Assembly: GCA_000969725.1 (NCBI GenBank)
Contig: JXSR01S017779.1
DNA from: Ophiothrix spiculata
Taxonomy: Eukaryota > Echinodermata > Ophiuroidea > Amphilepidida > Ophiotrichidae
Direction: 5' to 3' (one strand)
DNA length: 45,526 nt
The notes beneath the pieces are model-generated. The model had not been told where the DNA came from and searched no databases. It worked only from the letters and a program-made list of their open reading frames with translations. Made by a program: the position numbers and the translations under genes. This document shows, piece after piece, positions 19,791 to 29,210 of the stretch; the first letter of the stretch is position 1; each line of letters begins with the position of its first letter.

Positions 19791-21380
19791 ACTTAGATGG
19801 GGGTTACATGCACTGCTCTAACAACTATGAGCATAGCATGAATCCATTCATATAAATAAGATTTCCAACTTCCTTTGTAAATTAAAATCTGACGTTCTTC
19901 ATATATACGGTAATCTAAAGGTGGCTCATCTGCCAAATCACCGGCAAAATCTAATGAGTCAGGAATGTTGGTTAGTGTAGCATTTAACTTTCGCAGTAGT
20001 GTACTTTTTTTTCTCCTTTTTGTTTTTATATTTATCATTTCACGATAATACTAAGACTATTTATTTAATCAAACGCTACATCAAAGTATATGAATAAAAA
20101 TTTAATATATTTCTACTGTTAATTAAATCTTTCAGCAATAAAGATATAAGAAATGGACTCTCTCTGACAAATTTCATACATCTATGAAATAAGTCATTAG
20201 CATGTAAAGGGTTATTAGGATATGATTTAACAATAGTACGTAAAAACCTTAATTATTTGCCAGTGCTTTACAAAAGAAATCTCAGCCTCCTGCACGTTGC
20301 ACCTGCCCCACGTTGGCACCTTACCACACGCTTGCTAAAAGGTCTCACTCGAGGGCGCTTTGATCCATAATCACAGGTGATGCGAGAGTACGATTACATT
20401 GCGTGCTGCTTAAGCCCTTTGGGACTTGTGAGGTGTGTGGAACATTTCCTTTTAGTAATCTGCACAGAGTCTTTAGAGAAATCAAAACTGGGATGAGACA
20501 TTCGGGGGATCTGTTTTGGTTATCTTGTCAAAATGCGACACGTATATGAACTGAGGTAGATGACGGCACTCTTTGGAGTTTTCAGAGAGGTCGATTTGAG
20601 GCAGCGATGTTTATTGTATTGCCTGTCATGGAATCAGCTGCTGTCTTTTTCATTTAAAAAAGATTACCTGAAAGGGGTTTGTGAAATAACAGAGTTATTA
20701 GATAAAACACATGTTTTGGTTGGAGTCATAAACTGGAGATTCAATATTGAGAATTAATTGTAGTATAGAGCATCATTTATTTGGAAGGATTTTGACATGA
20801 TTTCTTTCAGGTGATTCTAGATAAGATAATCTTTTCTGAGTGGTTATACTGTTAAGTACTTTAAGTGAAATGGTTTTTATAAGTTTTATGGAATTAAATA
20901 CCATATCCTCTACAAAAATATGACTTTGATTTGAAATATAAAATTCATTTATTCTACTAAAGTACTTCAATATCCCTAGACACATGTAGTGTGATGATCT
21001 TCATATAAATTTACACTTATCTACCAAAAAAAAAATAACAAAGATCCTTTACATACAAAAAAGGGGGAAAAAAACGTCCCAGAAACTGGTACACAAAATT
21101 TGGACAATACTAGATATCTAAATATTGTCCAGTTCTAGTAAAGTTTTATATTCCAGTATTGTTGGCCAAAAATACTGGTATATATCATAATACAAACATA
21201 AATCTTGAACAAATAAAATAAACAACATTCATATAAACTTTTGTTTTTCTTAACCAATTTTCAAAAAAACCAAACAAACCCTAAAGAAAAAAAGAACCAA
21301 TTGACCGACCATCAATTTTACCATTAAAGGGCAAGTCAGTAATTTTATTTAGGCCTTATGGCAAGTCAAGCAGGAGATGC
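19791..21380. other. Unannotated stretch
   Basis: Mostly AT-rich. A less AT-rich patch lies at about 20280-20480 (cctgcacgttgcacctgcc, ctcgagggcgctttgat), without a recognisable reading frame, RNA fold or terminal repeat. The short frame at 20560-20757 has no recognised domain. Confidence 0.4.
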
Positions 21381-21388
21381 ACAAATGT

Positions 21389-22054
21389 GGGGACAGCTTG
21401 CTAGTCCGACAACTCGCTAGTCCGATAATCGCTAATCAGACAACTCACTAGTCCGACGGCTCGCTAGTCCGACGGCTCGCTAGTCCGAATTGTTATTTAG
21501 GCTCGGCAGTCTAAATTTTAAAATAGGCTCGCTAATCCGAATTCAAAATAGTCTTGCTAGTCCGAATTTTAAAACCAGCTCACCAGTCCGAATTTAAATA
21601 CAGCTCGCTAGTCCGAATTTCAAAATAGGCTCGGTAGTCCGAATTTTAAAACCAGCTCACTAGTCCCAATAGAAAAAAAAAATGTGTGCATATTTTTATT
21701 ACTATTTTTCAAAATTTGGACTAGCAAGCTCTTTTCAAAATTCGGACTAGCGAGCTGGTTTCAAAATTCGGACTAGCGAGCCTATTTAAAATTCGGACTA
21801 GTGAGCCTATTTTAAAATTTGGAATAGCGAGCTGTTTCTAAAATGAGGACTGATGATTTGTTTTTAAAATTAGGACTAGTGAGCTGTTTTAACAATTCGG
21901 ACTGACGAGCCTATTTTTATATTTGGACTAGCGAACCTTTGGACTAGAGAGCTGTTTTTTCAGCCTTTTTCAAGTTTATATTTTCCCCATTGAATAACGT
22001 TTCGGACTAGCGAGCCTTCGGACTAGCGAGTCTTCGGACTGCCGAGCGGACCCC
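21389..22054. mobile_element. Foldback array element built from GCTCGCTAGTCCGAA units, 8 bp TSD
   Basis: The left half carries about ten units with GCTCGCTAGTCCGAATTT and the right half about ten in the inverse orientation (AATTCGGACTAGCGAGC), spaced 15-40 bp by AT-rich filler, with an AT-rich turn near 21665-21710. Ends are GGGGACAGCTTGCTAGTCC and the inverse GGGGTCCGCTCGGCAGTCC. The exact octamer acaaatgt flanks both sides (21381-21388, 22055-22062). The whole 666 bp can fold into one imperfect hairpin. No coding capacity. Confidence 0.92.
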
Positions 22055-22062
22055 ACAAATGT

Positions 22063-22444
22063 AACCCAAGCATTTAATTGCAGCTGCTGTTGGCTACCTG
22101 GAAGTAGCGCCAAAGCTTGGCAATGTGAGAGTATAAATCATTTTATTTTGTGATGACAAAGTCAATTTTTGCTGAATTAGCTCACCTTTTTGGAAATTAA
22201 GTCGCATATCTCTGCTTATATACAAAAACAGTTAATTGAATTCAAAAACAGAAGCCACACTGTCTATATAAAACTGCCTATGGGATTTATAAATAATCAA
22301 AAACTGTGTCACCTATTTCATCAAATCAATATCACTGTCATGACAAATGACAGTATTTTTGTTCTGCTGTCATGTGCAAAATGCAATGTCATCTTGGACA
22401 GTGAAATGTCCAGTTTTGTGAGTCAATCAAGGGAAGGGGTTTCT
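22063..22444. other. Spacer before a SINE
   Basis: Part of a 155-codon open frame (22190-22657) that runs on into the SINE; I do not support it as a gene because its second half is tRNA-derived repeat. Confidence 0.4.
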
Positions 22445-22660
22445 CGCATGAGAGCTCTTGGTCTAGTGGAACAGTTCATCAATCCGAAGCAGTCGGTCAC
22501 AAGTTTGAGGGCTGTTACGGCCAACGGATTATGTCCTTGGGCAAGACATTTAATCTTGATTTTTTCGTCGACCCAAGCGATATTGGAGAGCTGTTATGGG
22601 AAACATTACATTCTAAGTGTGGATAGGACGTGCGCTTGGCTGGTTACTCCTACTTGAAGC
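22445..22660 (+). mobile_element. tRNA-derived SINE-like element
   Basis: An A-box match TGGTCTAGTGG (22459-22469) is followed about 30 bp later by a degenerate B-box (caagtttgagg, 22500-22510), the layout of a tRNA-type pol III promoter. Downstream is GTCCTTGGGCAAGACATTTA (from 22533), a motif I recall from the body of many animal tRNA-derived SINEs. The 3' end and target duplication were not resolved. Old and degenerate. Confidence 0.65.
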
Positions 22661-23526
22661 GAAATGAATATGGTGGTGATCTGACGGCAGCGTAAGAATT
22701 TGTTTAAATCTGTTAATTTTAATGTATCAATATTTACGTAAAATTCACATTTAAGTATATATATTTTATTATAAATCTACCTGTATCACTGATTTATAAA
22801 AAACACACCATGTTTTCACCATATAGTGACATCTTGAGAACAATATAATAAAAGCTTAAGGCACCAGATCTAGAGTGTGTGCCTTGTGGAAAAGAGAAAA
22901 CAAAAGAATTTGTTCACAAGTTTAGTAGTGCTATACAAAAGCTGTATATTATATTATATTATTATTATTATAATTACAGTGCTGTTCTACAGGAAAAAAA
23001 TAGATCTTCTACAAAATTCCCTAGACAAGAGTCTCTTTTTGGTGTTTGAACCAGACTCTGGCACGCGGAGAAACCTCCTTTAAGAAATACACAAAATCTC
23101 TAAACACGGTTCCCCCTATCTGAAAAATTGTCCCTATTATGCATGTGATAGGGAACCCCCCAAATGTTAGTGACATAAACTTCACAAGAAGCACTACAGC
23201 TGTGGCCAAACTTTTTCCGATCATCCCATCAGGGCCTAGCTGTGATCCCATCAACCTACCGGCATTTCACCTTGTCATTACTCATTCAAAGTGGGAATTC
23301 CCCTAAAGGGGATTAAATACAGAGGCTAGCGCTCAACAACAGGAAGGATAATATTAAAATCAGTTCTTTTTTTCTCTCTCTTCTCTAGCACAGAGACACA
23401 AACTTTAAGAAATACCTGATCTTGAGGGCAACATCCAAGCATATGGACACCAGATAAGTCTTTGAAGGAATGAAGATAGGCTGTAACATCTAAAGGAAAG
23501 CATTGAAAATGATCTTGTCCAAGTAC
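22661..23526. other. Unannotated stretch
   Basis: Includes an ATT-rich simple tract at 22945-22975. Overlapping short frames on both strands (22877-23254) have no recognised domain. Confidence 0.4.
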
Positions 23527-23756
23527 TATACTTTGATCAACACCAAATAGGCGGGCCTCTTTACATCGCGAATTGATACAGATAAGCGCCGTGCGTAGCT
23601 GGACACAGCATAACTGCAAGAGACGCAGTACGCGTTGCACGTGTGACTCGCGCATCAGTATCTAAGGTGCGCATGTAACTGCATGGGACTTTATTTTTAC
23701 TTGCGGATGAAGAAGAGCCTCATAATTCCCGCCTATTTGGTGTTGATCAAAGTATA
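23527..23756. mobile_element. MITE with perfect 29 bp TIRs (TTGATCAACACCAAATAGG), copy 1
   Basis: 23527-23555 and 23728-23756 are exact inverses, covering tatactttgatcaacacc and aaataggcggg. If the outer TATA is partly target, a TA duplication (mariner-like) is possible. The interior is GC-richer (gcgtagctggacacagc, cgcgttgcacgtgtgactcg). A diverged copy lies at 41014-41218. Confidence 0.88.
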
Positions 23757-24100
23757 CCGTGAGACCAGCTATGAGAGGCTCAGCGAGCCTTTTTTACAGG
23801 TTGAAGTAGGAGACTGAGAGGAGACCTACAAGATTTTAAATGACCTGGAGGGAATCAAGAGAAGAGATCAACGTCGGCCCATGAGCCTCTGCGCCCGATT
23901 GGCAAACCCATTTTGCTCTATTTTTCCCCATCAAACTCTTCCTAAATAGCCCATATATTTTGTTAAATAATATCATTTATCTAAATATAATAGAAATTAA
24001 CAGAATTTCCCCAATTTTGATTTCCAATTTTGTGTATATATTTCGCCTTGCGCAATACACATTTCTATTAGTATTTACATTCCCTCAAAATTATCAGTAA

Positions 24101-24171
24101 GACGTGTGGTGTAGTGGTAGAATTCTCACCTGTCAATCGCGGATCTCAGGTTTGATTCTTGCTTTGGCCTA
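24101..24171 (+). tRNA. tRNA-like sequence, probably a pseudogene
   Basis: Contains a perfect A-box TGGTGTAGTGG (24107-24117) and a near-consensus B-box GGTTTGATTCT (24149-24159), with 'gtggtagaattctcacctgtcaa' resembling glycine/aspartate tRNAs. The anticodon stem CTCAC does not pair with its partner and the acceptor ends do not match, so a functional cloverleaf is unlikely. It is a tRNA pseudogene or a SINE head carried inside the 1.16 kb element. Confidence 0.6.
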
Positions 24172-24480
24172 CTATTTAACATTTTGTTCTTCATTTCTTT
24201 TCTTTTTATTTTAATTATATCCGATCATTTTCTTTGACTAGTCACTCTCTATGATACAATTCTTCTTTTTTTTCCCATTCTTTCTTTTATTTAATTAAAA
24301 TAAGTTTGAGCTACTGATAAATTTGGCAATAGGCCTACCCCGATAGCGAAAAATACGTATTTTCGGATGATCCTTGTGTGTTTATTAGGAGTACACTTAG
24401 GGAACCTGTGATCAAATAATGTTAGGAACATTCATCTCCTTATGGATATGTGTCAAAAACCTTAAGTGTACTTCGATTAC

Positions 24481-24868
24481 CCGGGGGGGGGGTACTCAAC
24501 TTTGGAATTGGTAGGGATGTGCGGCCCCGATATCTGAAACCCTAGGCTAGGGAACGGAAGATTGACTATGAAAAGGGGGTCTAGAGAACTGAAGGGACCA
24601 AAAAATGACCCTTCAGAACTATTTTTTTGGGCAAAATTTTGGCTCTGGAAGCAAAAATTTCCGAAATTTTGCTAGAAATGTGGGTCTTGGGAACTAAATT
24701 TCGAAAAATGAGGCTAGGGAACTGAAAATTTTTGAAAATAAGGCTTGCGAACTAAGGGTTGTGCTTGAAATGGGGGTCTCAGGGAACGGCAGACAGGGCG
24801 TGAAAAGGGGGTCTTGAGGGCGGCACATACCCGTATCACCTTTCTATGTCAGTGCCCCCCCCCCCGGG
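24481..24868 (+). mobile_element. G/C-run-ended element, subfamily B, copy 1
   Basis: Begins CCGGGGGGGGGGTACTCAAC and ends CAGTG with a C-run and GGG. The exact ttcgattac lies on both sides (24472-24480, 24869-24877). The interior is about eight modules of 35-45 bp with 'gggtctagggaactgaaaattttt' character and no open frame. An inverse copy is at 44825-45199. It is nested in the 1.16 kb TIR element, which is nested in the LINE: three insertion layers. Confidence 0.9.
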
Positions 24869-25154
24869 TTCGATTACAACCACAGTGAGCTTTTAAAGTT
24901 GGCCAATTTTGACAAAAACGCAATGTATTTCAATGGAACAAATTAGCGATATTTGAGTTTCTGTATAAGAGATTGGAAATCCCGAAAAGGCTAATGGGCC
25001 AACGTTGATCTCTTCTCTTGAGGGAATCAGTGCAAGTAAGTTCTTACAAAGGAGCAACACCATCAACCAACTCAGAGATAACACTTTCCTACAAAATGAG
25101 CAAGGATCTGAATCAGAATCTGAGAAAGAACTTCTCAATGAGACTCATAGTTGA

Positions 25155-25578
25155 ATGGATTATAGTTAATTCTGACTTCTCGATTATCAGTCAATGAGAA
25201 TCGCTCTTCTTCTTCTTCTTCTCTGTTTTTCTACCTATTTTGTCCTTTCCTATTTTCAAAACTACAAAACAGAACTTTTGAAAGCAACATTTTAAAAACA
25301 CTGTATTCTATATTTACTCTAGTCCACTGAACTTGAAGTACAGCGAAATAAATCTCAAACCACCATGACCAAGCACCTCTGTAAACATGGTAAACCTCCC
25401 TTACAAGCCATAATATAAAACAATATTAGGTTTAAAAACTACCCCGATATCATTCCTTTTTCTATGATAATTAATATTATAACTCATATTGAAATTCCCT
25501 GTTTATACTCCAATTCTTTCTAGCTATCTCTCGCTTGTAGAAAGAATTATCAAAAATCATAGGGAGGATTAGTCTGTG
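25155..25578. other. Unannotated stretch, possibly LINE 3' UTR
   Basis: Directly follows the reverse-transcriptase stop. It includes a (TTC)n tract at about 25205-25222. No terminal repeat or tail recognised. Confidence 0.35.
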
Positions 25579-25581
25579 TTA

Positions 25582-25862
25582 AGGCCAAATAGTTCTTTTT
25601 GAGCTACCAAATATTTTGTGTAACAAGTCTTTGTTATCTTATAATCTAGTAATATAATTCCTATGCATCTTCTAATCAATAACGGATAATTGGTGTTGTA
25701 AATCACCAAACATTTTCACCAAATGGTAGTTTGGTATTGATTTTTCATCACCAAGCCTCCATTATTAATAGAAAATTCATTGGAACTATGCATCAGATTA
25801 TAAGATAACAAAGACTTGTTGCACCAAATATTTGGTAGCTCAAAAGAACTATAATTTGACCC
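25582..25862. mobile_element. Harbinger-like MITE with ~65 bp inverted repeats
   Basis: Left AGGCCAAATAGTTC then gagctaccaaatatttt and caagtctttgttatc; the right arm is the inverse, starting about 25797. TTA flanks both sides (25579-25581, 25863-25865). The loop includes 'ccaaacattttcaccaaatgg'. Three-base TTA duplication and GGCCAA-like ends relate it to the 11895 and 15748 elements. Confidence 0.82.
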
Positions 25863-25924
25863 TTACAGCCCAAGCAGAGCAGCCCAAGAAACTGTACTAG
25901 TGAAATAAACTAACTCCAACGTAT

Positions 25925-26170
25925 TCATACCCTGGTCACATAAGCTTGCGGCGAGGTTACGATATGTTTACGGCGTCATACCAGTTAAGATTTCAGCAGA
26001 CACAGACCGGTGTCCATAGAGCCGTAAAGATGCCGCAAGAATTTAATTCTGAGTTAAAAACCTTGCGGCGTGTATACGATGTCTTCAGTTATGGTCTAAC
26101 AACCACCGAAATGCCGACCGGGCATTGCAAGAGCTCGCAAGCATTCACCGCAGAATGTTTTTTATAAGTT
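25925..26170. repeat. CpG-containing patch with repeated CTTGCGGCG motif
   Basis: A GC-richer patch in AT-rich surroundings. It contains cttgcggcgaggttacgat and cttgcggcgtgtatacgat about 120 bp apart, a loose direct repeat. A 73-codon plus-strand frame covers it but has no recognised domain. Could be a transposon fragment or a decayed exon. Confidence 0.35.
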
Positions 26171-26639
26171 ATGGAAGCATAGATGATGATGCGACAACCA
26201 TCTCAAACCAGCGTATCCAGAGAGTAGTCTTTGCTGCATGTGCTATACAGATTTTACCAGTTTTGAATGTAATATGTTCTCAACTATAATATATTTCAAT
26301 CAAAATATAAAATCTCTTGATATTTGGCCACCTGCCACACGCAATTTGAAGCACACCTCCAGCAATTAAAACAAAAAGACATACTAGATAATTCAATGCT
26401 AATAATGACCCAGCATATATGCAATAGCACCTGTTTATTTTGAGCAGTTTCGCTGCAGTTCACCAAAATGACAATAATTGTAAAGCTCTTAAAAAAGGCA
26501 ATTGATGTAATGTTCCTTTGTTTTTCAGTAAATTGATAAGTTGTAGGTGCCTATTTCAACATGTGTATTATCTACTTTTAACTAATTAACCTTGACCTCT
26601 GAAATGTATTTTGTGAGGTTTAACCCTTAAGCTTAGGCT

Positions 26640-26880
26640 GTTTCTTGTTAATCATGAGAGGCAACAGAAAGTATGCAAATCTGGGGATGAGGCTTTTATG
26701 TAAATACATATGAAATGGAAAATAGGTATACTATTAATTTTACATTTTATGAAAACTATACAGAATTTGAGGATGAAAGTTTGGATTTATAATCAGAAAA
26801 ATATGAGCTTTAATTTGACACAAAACTATAAAACTTCCAGTTGAGCCATGGGGGATGAGAATATATTGTGACCTGCACCT
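26640..26880 (+). repeat. Dispersed repeat Y, copy 1 (copy 2 at 30530-30750)
   Basis: Both copies contain gaaagtatgcaa, ctggggatgaggct, ttatgtaaatac and actatacagaatttg in the same order and orientation, and end with a 'cttccrgttgakcccaggg'-type block before 'cctrcacctttta'. Divergence is appreciable. No terminal repeats were resolved. Confidence 0.65.
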
Positions 26881-26929
26881 TTAAAAAAGAGATAAATTTC
26901 TTTGTTGATATCTATGCAGTCTGACTTAA

Positions 26930-27259
26930 AGGAGCATGGTCCGATTGCCTCAACATTTTTTCACACTTTTTGAGATTTTGGTACCAAATGTTGCTCATAT
27001 TTTTCTCATAATCCATGTGAAATTTCATGGCTGAGCTATGTTCCATTATGGAGATATGCATGAAAATGTATCTAAATATGGTAACCTTAATTAATTTTAC
27101 ACAGTAACATATTATATAGGCAGCTCTAAAATTACAAAATTGCCCATAAAATTAAAACGATTTGACCAATTCAGCTGAAATTTGAAACTTAGACCTCTTG
27201 AGTGGTCATTTTTCATATGTCATTGAAAACTAAATTTTGAGAAATAAGACCAAGCTCCT
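26930..27259. mobile_element. TTAA-flanked MITE (AGGAGC family), copy 2
   Basis: Ends AGGAGCATGGTCCGATTG and the inverse of agaccaagctcct, with TTAA on both sides (26926-26929, 27260-27263). It is full length and runs in the opposite orientation to copy 1, as shown by ccatgtgaaatttcatggc. Confidence 0.9.
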
Positions 27260-27439
27260 TTAATTGTCAGAGCTAAGTTAAAGCATTGCCAATCGGAAGA
27301 CAAAATATAAAACCCTGTTTTATGCACCAGAATAAAAAAGACTTTGCGTTTTGTAGAGGGTTTTGTTGTTGTTAGTAACGCCCAAATCACGAAAATTCAG
27401 CCATTTCTAAGCAAAAAAATTTAAATTAGGCTAATTTTG

Positions 27440-27700
27440 TGCAAATTTTTAAATTTAAATAAAATAATAAAATAAAATAAAATTATATCATATGAAATTA
27501 AAATAACATTTAATGAAATGAAGTAAAAAAAAACAAATAGAAAAACAAATGTGTAGCTTAAAAATGGAACACAACTTAAAAAAATAAAACAAAAATAATG
27601 TAAAAGTAAATTGAAAATATAATAAAATACAATAATAAAATTTAATGAAATGAAAAAAAAAATATAAAAAATAATAATAAAATAAAATACAGTCTTTTAG
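27440..27700. repeat. Low-complexity AATAAA-rich tract
   Basis: Long runs of aaaataaaat and aaataataat variants. A 100-codon antisense frame of mostly F, Y, L and I is a composition artefact. Confidence 0.8.
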
Positions 27701-27810
27701 ATGAGACCAAAAAAAATCAATAGGCTTTTTAAAGACATTTCTTGTTAAAGTTTCATAAATAAAATGATACAAATTTCTCATAATTTCCAATAATTAATTC
27801 ATTTCCTCTT

Positions 27811-27900
27811 CCAACCTGATTTGCACTTGAACTTTCTCGGCAAGCAGGTGCCGGCGCCATCAGTCTGACAAACGAGGTAAATCATGCCAAAATTAAATGA
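27811..27900. repeat. Exon-like GC-rich segment, copy 1 of 3
   Basis: An approximately 90 bp block (cacttgaactttctcggcaa, gcaggtgccggcgcc) recurs at 28757 and 29118. On the minus strand it is open and reads YLVCQTDGAGTCLPRKFKCK; the other copies stay open in the same frame. A plus-strand reading bounded by an acceptor-like cag and a donor-like gag|gtaaat is also possible. I do not recognise a protein family. Coding status is unproven. Confidence 0.4.
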
Positions 27901-28448
27901 TATCATCAACTTTTAGTCTTGTAATTGTTTAACTTCCTGCCGAAAAAATTGCGTAAGATTTTGATATATTCTGAATAACAAGTGAGTGTAGATTCAACGA
28001 TTTCCCCCTTTCTGGGATTTCCTATTAATCCAACACCTTGTTAGTCCAAACCATATTTGTCCAAACTGCATGGCTCTTAGTTGTTATACCTTTACAATTA
28101 TGGATGCCTGATCTCACAGGGACTCCAAGCTGTAATGCCATATTTAAGGTGTAGCTGAACGAGAGTAAGATATAAGGTAGAGGTTTAGGATTAGGGTTAG
28201 AATTATGGTGTAGAGTTACGGTATAGAATTGATGATGTAAAAGGAATTGTTATGGTTAAAATACGGTTATAGGATAGATATGTAGGAGTAAAGTTTTGGA
28301 CAGTGTTAGATTATGTTTTGTGACATACTGGACAAGGACTTGGACTAGTGTGAGTGGCACTGCGTACCCATGAAAAATACCAGGGGAAATCTTGCAATTT
28401 CAAAACCATAAGTAAAGAAAAGAAAAAAAGTGGTAACATCAAATATGT

Positions 28449-28687
28449 GATGACTCACCCCGAAAAGAGGGACTTTGCGACAGAACACTTTTCGAGAAAC
28501 TGATGAAAATAGGCAGCAAAAAATAAAGAAAATAATCCAGCAGATTTTCTGTTGTAAAATTTGATTGCCTTGATCAATTTCAACAAGTAAGGTGTCATTT
28601 TAAAGCTTAGAAAATGTTTTAACAGATGAAATGATAAAATCAAAATTGATATCATGTGCAAAGTCCCCCCTTTCGGGGTGAGCCATC
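28449..28687. mobile_element. MITE with GATGACTCACCCCG ends, 8 bp TSD
   Basis: Left GATGACTCACCCCGAAAAG and the inverse of the right end GATGGCTCACCCCGAAAGG match well over about 30 bp, through gggactttgc. The exact octamer aaatatgt flanks both sides (28441-28448, 28688-28695). A one-ended relative is at 33729. hAT-like by duplication length. Confidence 0.9.
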
Positions 28688-28756
28688 AAATATGTATTCA
28701 TGAAAATAAACTTGATAAAAGTGTAATATCAAAATGGCATTAAATAATTAGTTCCC

Positions 28757-28840
28757 ATAAAACCTGATTGCACTTGAACTTTCTCAAAGCAGGTGTTGGC
28801 GACAACTTTCTGACAACTGAGGTACACTGCCAAAGTCAAA
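28757..28840. repeat. Exon-like GC-rich segment, copy 2 of 3
   Basis: Shares gattgcacttgaactttctc and gcaggtgttggcgacaac with the other copies. The minus strand is open across the block (YLSCQKVVANTCFEKVQVQS), with both cysteines before position 15 conserved relative to copy 1. Confidence 0.4.
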
Positions 28841-29117
28841 TGACTAAATCTGAGATGTTTTATGAGTATTAATATTTTAATAAATGCCATCGTGAAATCA
28901 TATATTGACAAATAAAAAGTAAAAATTATCAATCAATATTAGATAAAGTTAACATAAAGATGTAAGAATGATGCCTTCCTCAATTTATGCTTTACCTGCC
29001 TTATACAAACACACCTTTTAAATATATATTTTATTCAAACATTAATCTTTTCTTTTCTTTTTTCGAACGTGAAATTAAATATTGCAAAATAAAATGATGC
29101 AAATCACCGGTAATTAG

Positions 29118-29210
29118 TAAAACCCGATTTGGACATGAACTTCAGCGTGTAAGCAGGTGTTGGCGACAACAGTCAGACAATTGGGAACACTCTGCCAAAT
29201 CACCGAGTCC
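29118..29210. repeat. Exon-like GC-rich segment, copy 3 of 3
   Basis: Shares gcaggtgttggcgacaac and ctgccaaa with copies 1 and 2. The minus strand is open in the corresponding frame (NCLTVVANTCLHAEVHVQIG). The acceptor-like dinucleotide is changed relative to the other two, so if these were exons this one would be damaged. Confidence 0.38.

Larger units (their letters stand above)
23857..25019. mobile_element. 1.16 kb TIR element inserted into the LINE remnant, 9 bp TSD
   Basis: Ends AAGAGAAGAGATCAACGTCG and the inverse of the right end AAGAGAAGAGATCAACGTTG, continuing as ggcccatkagcc to about 31 bp. The exact gagggaatc flanks both sides (23848-23856, 25020-25028). Removing the insert restores a continuous LINE frame, which independently supports the boundaries. 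A 9 bp duplication suggests a Mutator-like element. It carries a tRNA-like segment (24101) and a nested G/C-ended MITE (24481-24868). No transposase seen. Confidence 0.88.
23762..25154 (+). pseudogene. C-terminal remnant of a LINE reverse transcriptase, interrupted
   Basis: The plus strand reads ETYKILNDLEGI up to 23856 and continues in the same frame with SASKFLQRSN from 25029, ending at a TGA at 25152-25154. This matches the conserved end of non-LTR (CR1/jockey-type) reverse transcriptase ORF2 proteins, where 'RGDLIETYKI' and an 'FF/FLQ' motif occur (recalled family knowledge). Upstream the frame is broken by TGA at 23815-23817 with shifted traces (YERL, ERR), and the body of the enzyme is absent. 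The 1.16 kb insertion 23857-25019 splits it. It is a dead, 5'-truncated fragment; the antisense frame at 24893-25138 is its shadow. Confidence 0.75.

Noticed and set aside
21389..22054. CRISPR-like appearance of regularly repeated GCTCGCTAGTCCGAA units
   Set aside because: Units are inverted in the second half, spacers are AT-rich filler of varying length that are themselves similar, and the block is bounded by TIRs and an 8 bp duplication in a eukaryotic context.
22190..22657. 155-codon forward frame, the longest continuous plus-strand frame outside the satellite
   Set aside because: Its second half is a tRNA-derived SINE with A-box and CCTTGGGCAAGACA motif, so the frame is fortuitous.
24101..24171. 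Functional tRNA-Gly or tRNA-Asp gene
   Set aside because: The anticodon stem and acceptor stem do not pair, although the promoter boxes are intact.
24893..25138. 81-codon antisense frame
   Set aside because: It is the reverse-strand shadow of the LINE reverse-transcriptase remnant.
27488..27790. 100-codon antisense frame with a membrane-protein-like composition
   Set aside because: It is a translation of an AATAAA-rich low-complexity tract, giving only F, Y, L and I.
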